A stretch of DNA of 6,023 bases. It comes from CALKZN01 sp964633815 (lineage in GTDB: Bacteria; Pseudomonadota; Gammaproteobacteria; Arenicellales; Arenicellaceae). Positions within the stretch are counted from its first letter, which is position 1, and the number at the start of each line of letters is the position of its first letter. The translations under genes were made by a program, and so were the position numbers. A model generated the notes under the pieces. It was not told the origin of the DNA, searched no databases, and was given only the letters and a program-made list of their open reading frames with translations. The stretch lies in the NCBI GenBank assembly GCA_964633815.1, contig CAZWHW010000053.1, forward strand, positions 1 to 6,023, in the 5' to 3' direction. Shown piece by piece: positions 1 through 6,023 of this stretch.

Positions 1-287
1 TTGGCGAGACTGTGAATATAGGTTCGAATACAGAAATTAGTATTGCAAATACGGTGGCGATTATTGCCGAGCTTATGGGCAAGGAAGCAAATGTTATCAC
101 TGAAGAAGAGCGTTTGCGCCCACCGAAATCGGAAGTGTTTCGATTGCATTGTGACAACACTAAAATCAAACAACTGGTGTCTTATGAGCCACAGATTGAT
201 TTGCGTGAAGGTTTGCAACGCACAATTGATTGGTTCTCAATAGAAGGCAATCAAAAACGCTATAAAGCGGATATTTATAACGTCTAA
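1..287 (+). CDS. legB: LegB-type sugar-nucleotide 4,6-dehydratase, C-terminal fragment (5' end outside window)
   Basis: This is the C-terminal end of an NAD(P)-dependent extended short-chain dehydrogenase/reductase. The frame is open from the first base; complete codons begin at position 3 and read GETVNIGSN, so the GTG at 12 is an internal valine and not a start. The visible part, about 94 residues, has the substrate-binding region typical of nucleotide-sugar dehydratases: a 'G-x-x-x-NIGS' strand, an 'E-x-S-I-A-N-T' helix start, an 'RLRPPKSEV' basic/proline segment, and a tail reading 'YEPQIDLREGLQRTIDWF', the usual P-x-(I/V)-x-L-x-EGL-x-x-T-I-x-WF ending. In the legionaminic acid pathway LegB converts UDP- or GDP-GlcNAc to the 4-keto-6-deoxy sugar in the cytoplasm. 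The family is clear from these motifs; the LegB assignment rests mainly on the LegC, LegI and LegG genes that follow. The NAD-binding and catalytic YxxxK regions lie outside the window, so intactness cannot be judged. Confidence 0.85.
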   Translation, partial: GETVNIGSNTEISIANTVAIIAELMGKEANVITEEERLRPPKSEVFRLHCDNTKIKQLVSYEPQIDLREGLQRTIDWFSIEGNQKRYKADIYNV

Positions 288-308
288 ATAAGTGAAACTG
301 ACGACGCT

Positions 309-1481
309 ATGATCACGCAATTTATTGAACTGGTTCGAGAAATATACCAAACGGATGAATTTATTCCGTTACATGCGCCCGTGTTCTCTGATCTAGATAA
401 GTCCTATGTTGTCGATGCTATTGATAGTACTTTTGTTTCTAGTGTGAGCGATTATGTCGGCAAGTTTGAACAATCATTGTCACACTTTACTGGTGCTAAA
501 CATGTAATTCCTGTGGTGAATGGCACTTCGGGTATTCATTTAGCTTTGCATGCACTTGGCGTAAATTCGGGTAGTGAAGTGCTGACACAATCATTGACCT
601 TTGCCGCGACGTGCAATGCAATCGCCTACACAGGCGCTAAACCTATTTTGGTCGATGTTGACGCTCAAACTATGGGCTTATGTCCGCTGATGGTAGCGAG
701 TTTTTTAGAAGAAAATGCTGAACTGCGTGAAATTGATGGTGAAATAAAAGCTATTAACAAAACAACGGGTAAACATATTGCCGCATGCATCCCAATGCAT
801 ACCTTTGGACACCCAGTAAAGCTTGCTGAATTACGAGATGTTTGCCTACAATGGCATATTTCTATTGTAGAAGATGCAGCAGAAGCCTTGGGTAGCTTTG
901 TTGAAATTGACAATAAACAACACCATTGCGGCACAATGGGCGCAATGGGTGTGTTGAGTTTTAATGGCAATAAGCCAATTACCACTGGCGGTGGCGGTGC
1001 AATTTTAACCAATGATGATGCTTTCGCTGAGCGCTTGCGCCATTTATCGACGACTGCAAAATTACCACACGCATGGGAATATGTGCATGATGAAATAGGT
1101 TATAACTACCGTATGCCAGGTTTAAATGCCGCACTAGGTTGCTCGCAAATGGAACAATTAGACCCGTTCTTAAAAGATAAAAAACAAACTGCAGAGCGTT
1201 ATCGACATTGGTCGAGTGATCATGATGTAGAATTTGTTGATGCGAAATCAAAGACACAACCTAATTTTTGGTTGAATGCGTTTTTATTAGAAGATCAAAA
1301 CCAACGAGATGAATTTTTGTCGGCAACAAATGAGCAAGGCATAATGACAAGGCCTATTTGGCAACCGATGCACTTGCTTGAACACTTTCGAGATGTAGAG
1401 CGTACTGAGTTAGAAAATACTCTCGATATTATGGGCCGCTTGGTGAATGTGCCTAGTAGTGTGCGAGGTAGCTTAGGCTGA
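309..1481 (+). CDS. legC: LegC-family PLP-dependent sugar aminotransferase
   Basis: This is a complete 390-residue protein of the DegT/DnrJ/EryC1 aminotransferase fold. It would transfer an amino group, normally from glutamate, to C4 of the 4-keto-6-deoxy sugar nucleotide made by the upstream dehydratase. The opening 'FIELVREIYQTDEFIPLHAP' (residues 5-24) is the LegC-type N-terminus. NGTSG at 71-75 is the cofactor phosphate-binding turn, VEDAAEALGS at 187-196 carries the Asp (D189) expected to pair with the pyridine nitrogen, and FNGNKPITTGGGG at 218-230 carries the expected Schiff-base lysine, K222. A GYNYRMPGLNAALG segment follows, as usual in the family. All key residues are present and the length is normal. 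The ATG at 309 is chosen because it starts the conserved N-terminus; no strong Shine-Dalgarno precedes it, so coupling to the upstream gene, 21 bases away, is plausible. Its stop overlaps the next start as TGATG. The exact sugar product cannot be read from sequence alone. Confidence 0.95.
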   Translation: MITQFIELVREIYQTDEFIPLHAPVFSDLDKSYVVDAIDSTFVSSVSDYVGKFEQSLSHFTGAKHVIPVVNGTSGIHLALHALGVNSGSEVLTQSLTFAATCNAIAYTGAKPILVDVDAQTMGLCPLMVASFLEENAELREIDGEIKAINKTTGKHIAACIPMHTFGHPVKLAELRDVCLQWHISIVEDAAEALGSFVEIDNKQHHCGTMGAMGVLSFNGNKPITTGGGGAILTNDDAFAERLRHLSTTAKLPHAWEYVHDEIGYNYRMPGLNAALGCSQMEQLDPFLKDKKQTAERYRHWSSDHDVEFVDAKSKTQPNFWLNAFLLEDQNQRDEFLSATNEQGIMTRPIWQPMHLLEHFRDVERTELENTLDIMGRLVNVPSSVRGSLG

Positions 1482-2506
1482 TGTCAAATAAAACGAATAG
1501 AGCGCCTTCGCCTGTTTTTATCATCGCTGAAGCAGGTGTTAATCATAATGGAAATGTAGATTTTGCTATCCAGATGATTGACGTTGCTGCTAAAGCAGGT
1601 GCAAACGCAGTGAAGTTTCAAACTTTTCGCGCGGAAGATATGACGACTTCCTATGCTGCAAAAGCCGAGTATCAAAAAAAGGCTAGTACAGCACAAGAGT
1701 CGCAACAAGAAATGTTGAAAAATTTAGAACTACCCGAGGCCGTATATCCAGAGTTAGTTTCATACTGTGAAGAGCGAAGTGTTGAGTTTATGTCCACCGC
1801 TTTTGATATCCAAAGCATGGATTTCTTGGTGAAGCTGGGCATAAAGAGGATTAAAATTCCATCGGGTGAATTAACAAATGTGCCACTTTTAAGGCATTGT
1901 GCGAAGCAAGGTTTACCTATCATATTGTCTACAGGTATGGCGAGCTTAGCTGAAGTTGTGGAAGCTAAAGCAGTGTTATTAGATGCAGGAGCCCAAACCA
2001 ATGATTTGAGCATCTTGCATTGTAATACGGCTTATCCAACACCTTTTTGTGATGCGAATCTTGCTTGCATACAAACCTTAAGCAAACTTGGCTGCGCCGT
2101 CGGCTATTCAGATCATACACTTGGTGATGAAGCGATTATTGCCAGTATTGCCCTAGGTGCAGGTATCGTTGAGAAACATTTCACATTGGATCGGACAATG
2201 GAAGGCCCAGATCAAGCGACCAGTTTAGAGCCTGACGAATTGCTAACAATGGTTGATCGTATTCGGAATATTGAAATGGCTTTTGGCAATGGAGTTAAGG
2301 AACCCACTGAGAGTGAATTAAAAAATATTTCGGTTGCACGTAAATCCATTGTTGCTGGTGAGTGTATTAAAAAAGGCGATGTATTTACGGATGCTAACCT
2401 AATGACAAAGCGTCCTGGTAATGGCTTGTCAGCAGCTTTATGGGATCAGGTAATAGGCCAAACGGCACAACGTGATTACGCTGTTGATGAACTTATAGAG
2501 CTATAG
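1481..2506 (+). CDS. neuB: Nonulosonic acid synthase, NeuB/LegI type
   Basis: This is a complete 341-residue enzyme that condenses phosphoenolpyruvate with a 6-carbon N-acylated mannose-type sugar to give a 9-carbon nonulosonic acid. The TIM-barrel domain spans about residues 12-270 and shows IIAEAGVNHNG (14-24), KFQTF (45-49), KIPSGE (125-130), STGMAS (150-155), HCNTAYPTP (180-188), GYSDHT (208-213) and EKHFTLD (231-237). By comparison with characterised NeuB, the histidines H212 and H233 should bind the divalent metal. A SAF (antifreeze-like) domain follows at about 284-341, with ARKSIVA, KGDVFT and KRPGNGL; the arginine in the last motif is the one that reaches the active site of the partner subunit in NeuB dimers. 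The start ATG overlaps the legC stop by one base, and a GAGG lies at 1465-1468. The flanking LegB/LegC genes argue for legionaminic acid synthase (LegI) over N-acetylneuraminate synthase; sequence alone does not prove the substrate. Confidence 0.95.
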   Translation: MSNKTNRAPSPVFIIAEAGVNHNGNVDFAIQMIDVAAKAGANAVKFQTFRAEDMTTSYAAKAEYQKKASTAQESQQEMLKNLELPEAVYPELVSYCEERSVEFMSTAFDIQSMDFLVKLGIKRIKIPSGELTNVPLLRHCAKQGLPIILSTGMASLAEVVEAKAVLLDAGAQTNDLSILHCNTAYPTPFCDANLACIQTLSKLGCAVGYSDHTLGDEAIIASIALGAGIVEKHFTLDRTMEGPDQATSLEPDELLTMVDRIRNIEMAFGNGVKEPTESELKNISVARKSIVAGECIKKGDVFTDANLMTKRPGNGLSAALWDQVIGQTAQRDYAVDELIEL

Positions 2507-2510
2507 TGTG

Positions 2511-3635
2511 ATGGCATCCGTGCGAAAAAAGATAGCTGTTTTTACTGCAACACGTGCTGAATATGGTTTGCTGTATTGGTTGATGAAGGAAATCAATACT
2601 AGCGATGAGCTGCAGTTACAATTATTAGTCTCAGGCACACATTTATCTAAAGCGCATGGGCATACAGTTGATCAAATTCGATCAGATGGTTTTGTTATCG
2701 ATGCTGAGATTGATTTGCAACTTTCTGAACAAGATTCGCGCATAGATGTTGCTCATGCAATGAGTTTGGCGAATAAAGGTGTTGCCGATGCTTTGTCTGA
2801 ACTAGAATCGGATGTCTTGGTTTTGCTAGGCGATCGCTATGAATTGTTAGGTGCAGCCTCAGCAGCTTTGATTATGGGAGTGCCTATTTTCCATTTGCAC
2901 GGAGGAGAGGAAACCGAAGGAGCCTATGATAATTCTATTCGTCATGCTGTGACTAAGATAGCGACATGGCATGGTGTGGCAAATGAAAAGTATCATGAGC
3001 GTGTGATACAAATGGGAGAGCCTACTGATAATGTATTTAATGTTGGTGCAATGGGCTTGGACAACATTAAGCGGCTTTCTTTGTTGAGTAAGAATGAACT
3101 CGAATCTGAACTGAATTTTCAGTTTGGAAAGAAAACTATTCTAGTGGCGTTTCATCCTGTTACGAACGCTGAAAACCCTATTGAAGGATTTCCTGAATTA
3201 TTATCGGTATTAGCGGAACATGATGATCTTGCAATTATTTTTACTCATCCAAATGCTGACCATGGGAGATCCGCTATTGTTAAAGGCATAAAAGACTTTG
3301 TTTTGAAACATTCGAATCGTTCTATGGTTCAGGACTCTTTAGGCCAATTAAAGTTCTTATCTGCCTTGAAATACGTTGATGCGATGGTTGGTAATTCCTC
3401 TAGTGGTATTATTGAAGCGCCCTCTATGTCAGTGCCATCACTAAATATAGGTGATAGACAAAAAGGTCGTTACCAAGCGTCTACAGTGATTGACTGTAAA
3501 AATGATCAAGGTGATATTCTAGCGGGGCTAGAGAAAGTACTTTCTTGGAATAGTCTCACTGAAGTTGAAAATCCTTACTCATCTGGGACACCTGCAAAAA
3601 CGATGATTGAAATTTTAGAAGCATTGGTTCTTTAG
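2511..3635 (+). CDS. neuC: Hydrolysing sugar-nucleotide 2-epimerase, NeuC/LegG type
   Basis: This is a complete 374-residue protein of the UDP-GlcNAc 2-epimerase family (GT-B fold), in its hydrolysing form that both inverts C2 and releases the nucleotide. Motifs in order: TATRAEYG (12-19), SGTHLS (41-46), GDRYELL (107-113), HGGEETEGAYDNSIRH (130-145), FHPVT (214-218), THPNAD (245-250), GNSSSGIIEAPS (294-305) and NIGDRQKGR (312-320). The GGE-x-TEGA-x-D-x-SIRH block is diagnostic for the NeuC/LegG group against the non-hydrolysing WecB group. The product would be a free 2,4-diacetamido-2,4,6-trideoxymannose that feeds the neighbouring synthase, given LegB and LegC upstream. The frame also offers a GTG immediately before, at 2508, adding one residue; ATG at 2511 is preferred, 4 bases after the neuB stop. 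An 'atagag' stretch around 2495-2500 is a weak ribosome-binding candidate. No damage is seen. Confidence 0.94.
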   Translation: MASVRKKIAVFTATRAEYGLLYWLMKEINTSDELQLQLLVSGTHLSKAHGHTVDQIRSDGFVIDAEIDLQLSEQDSRIDVAHAMSLANKGVADALSELESDVLVLLGDRYELLGAASAALIMGVPIFHLHGGEETEGAYDNSIRHAVTKIATWHGVANEKYHERVIQMGEPTDNVFNVGAMGLDNIKRLSLLSKNELESELNFQFGKKTILVAFHPVTNAENPIEGFPELLSVLAEHDDLAIIFTHPNADHGRSAIVKGIKDFVLKHSNRSMVQDSLGQLKFLSALKYVDAMVGNSSSGIIEAPSMSVPSLNIGDRQKGRYQASTVIDCKNDQGDILAGLEKVLSWNSLTEVENPYSSGTPAKTMIEILEALVL

Positions 3636-3650
3636 AATTCCTAATGTAGA

Positions 3651-3676
3651 TATGAGAATGATTAATCATGTATGAG
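3651..3676. repeat. TATGAG direct repeat flanking a 12-base palindrome
   Basis: TATGAG occurs at 3651-3656 and again at 3671-3676, start to start 20 bases, about two helical turns. Between them is the perfect palindrome ATGATTAATCAT at 3658-3669. The block sits just upstream of the candidate TATAAT and covers where a -35 element would lie, so it could be a regulator site. No regulator is known from the window, and short AT-rich symmetry of this kind can be chance. Confidence 0.35.
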
Positions 3677-3690
3677 GCAATGGAGTGGTT

Positions 3691-3696
3691 TATAAT
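3691..3696 (+). promoter_or_regulatory. Candidate sigma70 -10 element (TATAAT)
   Basis: This is a perfect TATAAT match 60 bases before the PtmE-type start codon, which would give a leader of roughly 50 bases. The -35 region at the usual 16-18 base spacing (around 3667-3674) is a poor match to TTGACA, and the upstream TG is displaced by two bases from the extended -10 position. In an AT-rich gap such a hexamer may occur by chance, so this is a candidate internal promoter only. Confidence 0.4.
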
Positions 3697-3743
3697 TAAA
3701 GCTTCACGTTGATATGATGTTATTTAAAGTTTAGAGTAAAAGT

Positions 3744-3747
3744 TAGG
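3744..3747 (+). promoter_or_regulatory. Ribosome-binding site of the PtmE-type gene
   Basis: TTAGG/TAGG lies with 9 bases between it and the ATG at 3757, a normal spacing. It supports this ATG as the start of the CBS-nucleotidyltransferase gene and shows the gene can be translated independently of upstream coding. Confidence 0.45.
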
Positions 3748-3756
3748 TTTAATTCT

Positions 3757-4818
3757 ATGCGCAATGTTGATGGTATAACTGTCCACTTAAATAGTGAGTT
3801 AGCTGAAGTTTTATCTATTCTAGATAAGGAAGTTGAGAAAAAAATTGTTTTAGTCGTTGACGAAAAACAACATTTACATGGAACTATTACGGATGGTGAC
3901 GTTCGTCGTGCGTTGTTAAACGGGGCTGCAACTAAGTCTTTGGCTAGTGAAGTCATGTTTAAAGATTTTAAGTTTGTTAGATCGAATACTTCTAATGATG
4001 AACTTAAGCGAATCTTTATAGAAAACAATGTTTTACAATTACCTGAAATTGATGATTCTGGACGTTTGGTTGGTCTTCATTTATTTAATGAGCTTAAACA
4101 AAGTAAACGCAAAGAAATACCTGTAGTTATTATGGCTGGAGGCTTGGGTACTCGGCTTAGACCATTGACAGATAATTGCCCTAAACCCATGCTAGAAGTG
4201 GGTGGCAAACCAATATTAGAATTGATTATTGATAGCTTGAAAAAGCAAGGTTTCTATCAATTTTATATTGCAGTTAATTACTTAAGTGAACAAATTTTTG
4301 ATTATTTTGGGAATGGTGAGAAGTTCTCTATTCAAGTTGAATATATACGTGAAGAAAAGCGTTTAGGAACAGCGGGTGCACTAAGCTTGCTGCCCTCTAC
4401 GCTTGCAGATACAGCCGAAAAACTCATTGTTTTAAATGGTGATGTTTTGACTAGGGTGAATTTTAATAGCCTTTTACATTTTCATGACAATACTCAATCT
4501 GATGCCACAGTATGTGTAAGAGATTATGACGTTCAAATACCCTTCGGTGTGATTGATATTGAGCAAAACAAAGTCACACAAATTGTTGAAAAACCAATAC
4601 ATAAGTATTTTGTGAATGCTGGAATATATTGTATTAATACGAAGCAATTAGCGAAAATTCCTAATGATGAATATTTGGATATGCCTGACTTGTTGAGTAA
4701 TTTAATGCTTAATGATGCTGGAGTGAACGCTTTTCCTGTTCATGAATATTGGGTTGATATTGGTAGGCATGAGCAGCTAGAGAAAGCGAAGGAAGACTTT
4801 CAAGTATTACATGAGTAA
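3757..4818 (+). CDS. ptmE: CBS-domain sugar-1-phosphate nucleotidyltransferase, PtmE type
   Basis: This is a complete 353-residue two-part protein. Residues about 5-115 form a CBS-domain pair, with the hallmark GTITDGDVRRALL at 42-54. Residues about 121-352 form a nucleotidyltransferase of the RmlA/GlmU/MPG-like fold: VVIMAGGLGTRLRPLT at 123-138 with the following KPML (the G-x-GTR-x-RPLT nucleotide-binding signature and conserved lysine), GTAGAL at 194-199, NGDV at 217-220 with the metal-binding Asp D219, VEKP at 267-270, NAGIY at 287-291 and a YWVDIGRHEQLEKA tail at 331-344 carrying a second metal Asp. In the Campylobacter jejuni legionaminic pathway, PtmE of this architecture is a guanylyltransferase that makes GDP-glucosamine, which would feed the LegB, LegC and LegG steps. 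The CBS pair may bind an adenine nucleotide and regulate the enzyme; that is family inference. Use of GTP over UTP cannot be read from the sequence. Its end overlaps the next gene by 8 bases. Confidence 0.88.
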   Translation: MRNVDGITVHLNSELAEVLSILDKEVEKKIVLVVDEKQHLHGTITDGDVRRALLNGAATKSLASEVMFKDFKFVRSNTSNDELKRIFIENNVLQLPEIDDSGRLVGLHLFNELKQSKRKEIPVVIMAGGLGTRLRPLTDNCPKPMLEVGGKPILELIIDSLKKQGFYQFYIAVNYLSEQIFDYFGNGEKFSIQVEYIREEKRLGTAGALSLLPSTLADTAEKLIVLNGDVLTRVNFNSLLHFHDNTQSDATVCVRDYDVQIPFGVIDIEQNKVTQIVEKPIHKYFVNAGIYCINTKQLAKIPNDEYLDMPDLLSNLMLNDAGVNAFPVHEYWVDIGRHEQLEKAKEDFQVLHE

Positions 4819-6023
4819 ACAAAAAGTTAAAAAGCGATGTATCTTCTTTTGCCCAACTCACCCTACATCGTTACATAAGTTATTACAAATTGCGGCTTCA
4901 ATAGATGTAAATTTGCCGATTATTTTTGTTGTCATTAACTCTTATGTCGCTAAAAACACTGACTTGATTAAAGAAGCGGGTTTTGAGTTTGTTTGTATTG
5001 AAAAATTTGATGTATCAAAACAAACATTGCTTAGTGCAGATATAAAGAAGCCTCAAGGCTTACTTTATAACAATAATTTTTTTGCTAACGTTAAAGCTGT
5101 TATCAGTCGATTAAAAATTGTTCAAAGGTTAACAAGATCAAGACGCGAACGATTTGTAAGTAATCTTCAAACGGATTTAGTAGAGGAATATCAGCAAAAG
5201 AAAAGTAATTCTAAACGTTTATTCGATGATTATTCGCCTGAGGTTTTTATTGCATCAAGCGATAGAATTTTAGGTTATCTTTGTTGTTTATTGAGTGAAG
5301 CAAAGTCGCGTAAAGTTAAGGTTATTATTCCTCCTATTGCTGTGATTAGTGGTTCTAAAGAAGTTGTTGAGAATAGGCTTAAAAAACAAGACAGTAATTT
5401 TTTGGCAAGTGACTCTGGCTTGGAAAAAGAACTTCCAGAACAATTTTTTTCATCAAAAAATGGGACTTTAGTTTCATTTTTTCCAGTTTGGATGCTCAAA
5501 AAATTGTCTGATCTTAATGTTTTGCCTAAATCTCCTTGGCGTTATGGAGAGTCTTTTGCAGACATTCTTTTGTTAGATGGTGAGCTGCAAAAAAAGAATT
5601 GTATTAATGAAGGTATTGATCCGAAAAAATTGTTAGTGGTTGGCGATACTGAGTTTGATACATTATATGAAGTTTGGTCAAAAAGAATTGATATAGGGAA
5701 ATCTAAAAAAGCAGTTATCGCACTTCCTCAACTGTTTGAACATGGACTGTTGAACTTAGATGAGCAAATAGAACTAGTGACACATATTTGTAAAGGTGCG
5801 GCATCAAATAACATTGAATGCCTTTTGAGTTTGCACCCAAAAATGCCCTTGTCTCGGTATCAGTTTTTAGAAACTATTCCACAGGTAAGCATCTCATCTA
5901 AACCATTGCGTACCATTTTGCCAGATGCTGATGTTTTCATTGCGATTAATGGTTCTAGTACTTGGTTGTGGGCTGCCCTTTGTGGAATTCCTACAATACT
6001 ATGTGATTGGTCCGGATTAGATT
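4811..6023 (+). CDS. Putative GT-B-like glycosyltransferase / surface carbohydrate protein, 3' end outside window
   Basis: This open frame runs from ATG at 4811 to the window edge without a stop, giving 404 residues. I do not recognise a characterised orthologue. The layout resembles GT-B proteins related to the 2-epimerase and CDP-glycerol/capsule transferase groups. The N-terminal half begins with a hydrophobic strand (CIFFCP, about 10-15) and a Rossmann-like region. There is a charged coiled-looking stretch at about 100-136, then 'YSPEVFIASSDRILGYLCC' and 'VIIPPIAVI' strands at about 141-180. The C-terminal half has VVGDTEFD (276-283), LHPK (341-344) and a 'DADVFIAINGSSTWLWAALCGIPTIL' block (372-397), which is the HP plus D-x-x-I-x-x-x-GSST-x-x-x-A-x-x-GIPTI pattern of a nucleotide-sugar binding domain. 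No signal peptide or clear membrane segment is visible, so a cytoplasmic enzyme acting at the membrane is likely. It starts inside the ptmE-type gene; AAGGA at 4789-4793 is a weak, distant RBS. It could transfer the nonulosonic acid or another sugar; the acceptor is unknown. Confidence 0.75.
   Translation, partial: MSKQKVKKRCIFFCPTHPTSLHKLLQIAASIDVNLPIIFVVINSYVAKNTDLIKEAGFEFVCIEKFDVSKQTLLSADIKKPQGLLYNNNFFANVKAVISRLKIVQRLTRSRRERFVSNLQTDLVEEYQQKKSNSKRLFDDYSPEVFIASSDRILGYLCCLLSEAKSRKVKVIIPPIAVISGSKEVVENRLKKQDSNFLASDSGLEKELPEQFFSSKNGTLVSFFPVWMLKKLSDLNVLPKSPWRYGESFADILLLDGELQKKNCINEGIDPKKLLVVGDTEFDTLYEVWSKRIDIGKSKKAVIALPQLFEHGLLNLDEQIELVTHICKGAASNNIECLLSLHPKMPLSRYQFLETIPQVSISSKPLRTILPDADVFIAINGSSTWLWAALCGIPTILCDWSGLD

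Larger units (their letters stand above)
3636..3756 (+). other. Intergenic region between the NeuC-type and PtmE-type genes
   Basis: These 121 bases are the only substantial non-coding stretch in the window. The region is strongly AT-rich. It contains a 12-base perfect palindrome, a direct repeat of TATGAG, a perfect TATAAT and a ribosome-binding site. I see no GC-rich hairpin followed by a T run, so there is no evidence for an intrinsic terminator behind the upstream gene, and read-through from the first four genes is likely. No tRNA-like or small coding feature is evident. Confidence 0.7.

Noticed and set aside
665..1257. Two overlapping minus-strand open frames (665-1012 and 979-1257) opposite legC
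   Set aside because: They lie wholly within a gene with intact catalytic motifs, and their translations show low-complexity proline and histidine runs typical of antisense reading, with no recognisable domain.
1484..2013. Minus-strand open frames opposite the synthase gene
   Set aside because: They are shadows of the conserved NeuB-type coding sequence, with no recognisable domain.
3532..3545. 14-base perfect palindrome AGAAAGTACTTTCT inside the neuC-type gene
   Set aside because: About 0.4 such palindromes are expected by chance in 6 kb, it is within coding sequence, and it is not followed by a T run, so it is not a terminator.
3709..3737. TTGATA, 17 bases, TAGAGT: an alternative promoter match just before the ptmE-type gene
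   Set aside because: Transcription would begin around 3744, inside the ribosome-binding site, leaving almost no leader. The TATAAT at 3691 is the better candidate.
5077..5460. Runs of seven Ts (5077-5083, 5444-5450) and six As (5455-5460) in the last gene, considered as phase-variation tracts
   Set aside because: Runs of this length are common in coding sequence this AT-rich, and the frame is intact across them. Contingency tracts are usually longer.
5275..5499. Minus-strand 74-codon open frame
   Set aside because: The + strand frame from 4811 stays open through this region and carries GT-B-like motifs, so the reverse frame is a shadow.

Overview
The window is part of a surface-sugar (nonulosonic acid) biosynthesis locus, with all genes on the + strand. 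Both ends are cut inside genes. The sequence suggests a Gram-negative bacterium, probably a gammaproteobacterium: the genome is moderately AT-rich, leucine is mostly TTG/TTA, and the enzyme set is the one used to decorate LPS, capsule or flagellin. The organism assignment is inference from style and gene content; nothing in the window fixes genus or species.

Layout. (1) Positions 1-287 hold the C-terminus of an extended SDR sugar-nucleotide 4,6-dehydratase (LegB type). (2) 309-1481 encodes a complete PLP-dependent sugar aminotransferase (LegC family). (3) 1481-2506 encodes a complete NeuB/LegI-type nonulosonic acid synthase with a C-terminal SAF domain. (4) 2511-3635 encodes a complete NeuC/LegG-type hydrolysing sugar-nucleotide 2-epimerase. 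(5) 3636-3756 is a 121-base intergenic gap, the only sizeable one, with a perfect TATAAT and a small palindrome flanked by a direct repeat. (6) 3757-4818 encodes a complete two-part protein, a CBS-domain pair followed by a sugar-1-phosphate nucleotidyltransferase (PtmE type). (7) 4811 to the end holds the first 404 codons of a large GT-B-like protein, probably a glycosyltransferase, with its 3' end outside the window.

How they fit together. PtmE-type enzymes make the activated hexosamine (GDP-linked in Campylobacter jejuni). LegB dehydrates it and LegC aminates C4. An N-acetyltransferase not seen here would acetylate it. LegG then releases and epimerises the sugar to a 2,4-diacetamido-trideoxymannose, and LegI condenses that with phosphoenolpyruvate to give legionaminic acid or a close isomer. 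The CMP-transferase (LegF) that must follow is also not in the window and should lie beyond an edge. The first four genes are packed with gaps of 21, -1 and 4 bases and look like one operon. The last two overlap by 8 bases and may have an additional promoter of their own. Hand counts on sampled 60-base lines give about 42-45% GC in legC and about 25-33% in the last two genes, so the 3' part may have a different history.

The pathway itself is known. The least-described item is the truncated C-terminal gene, which I cannot assign to a characterised family member.
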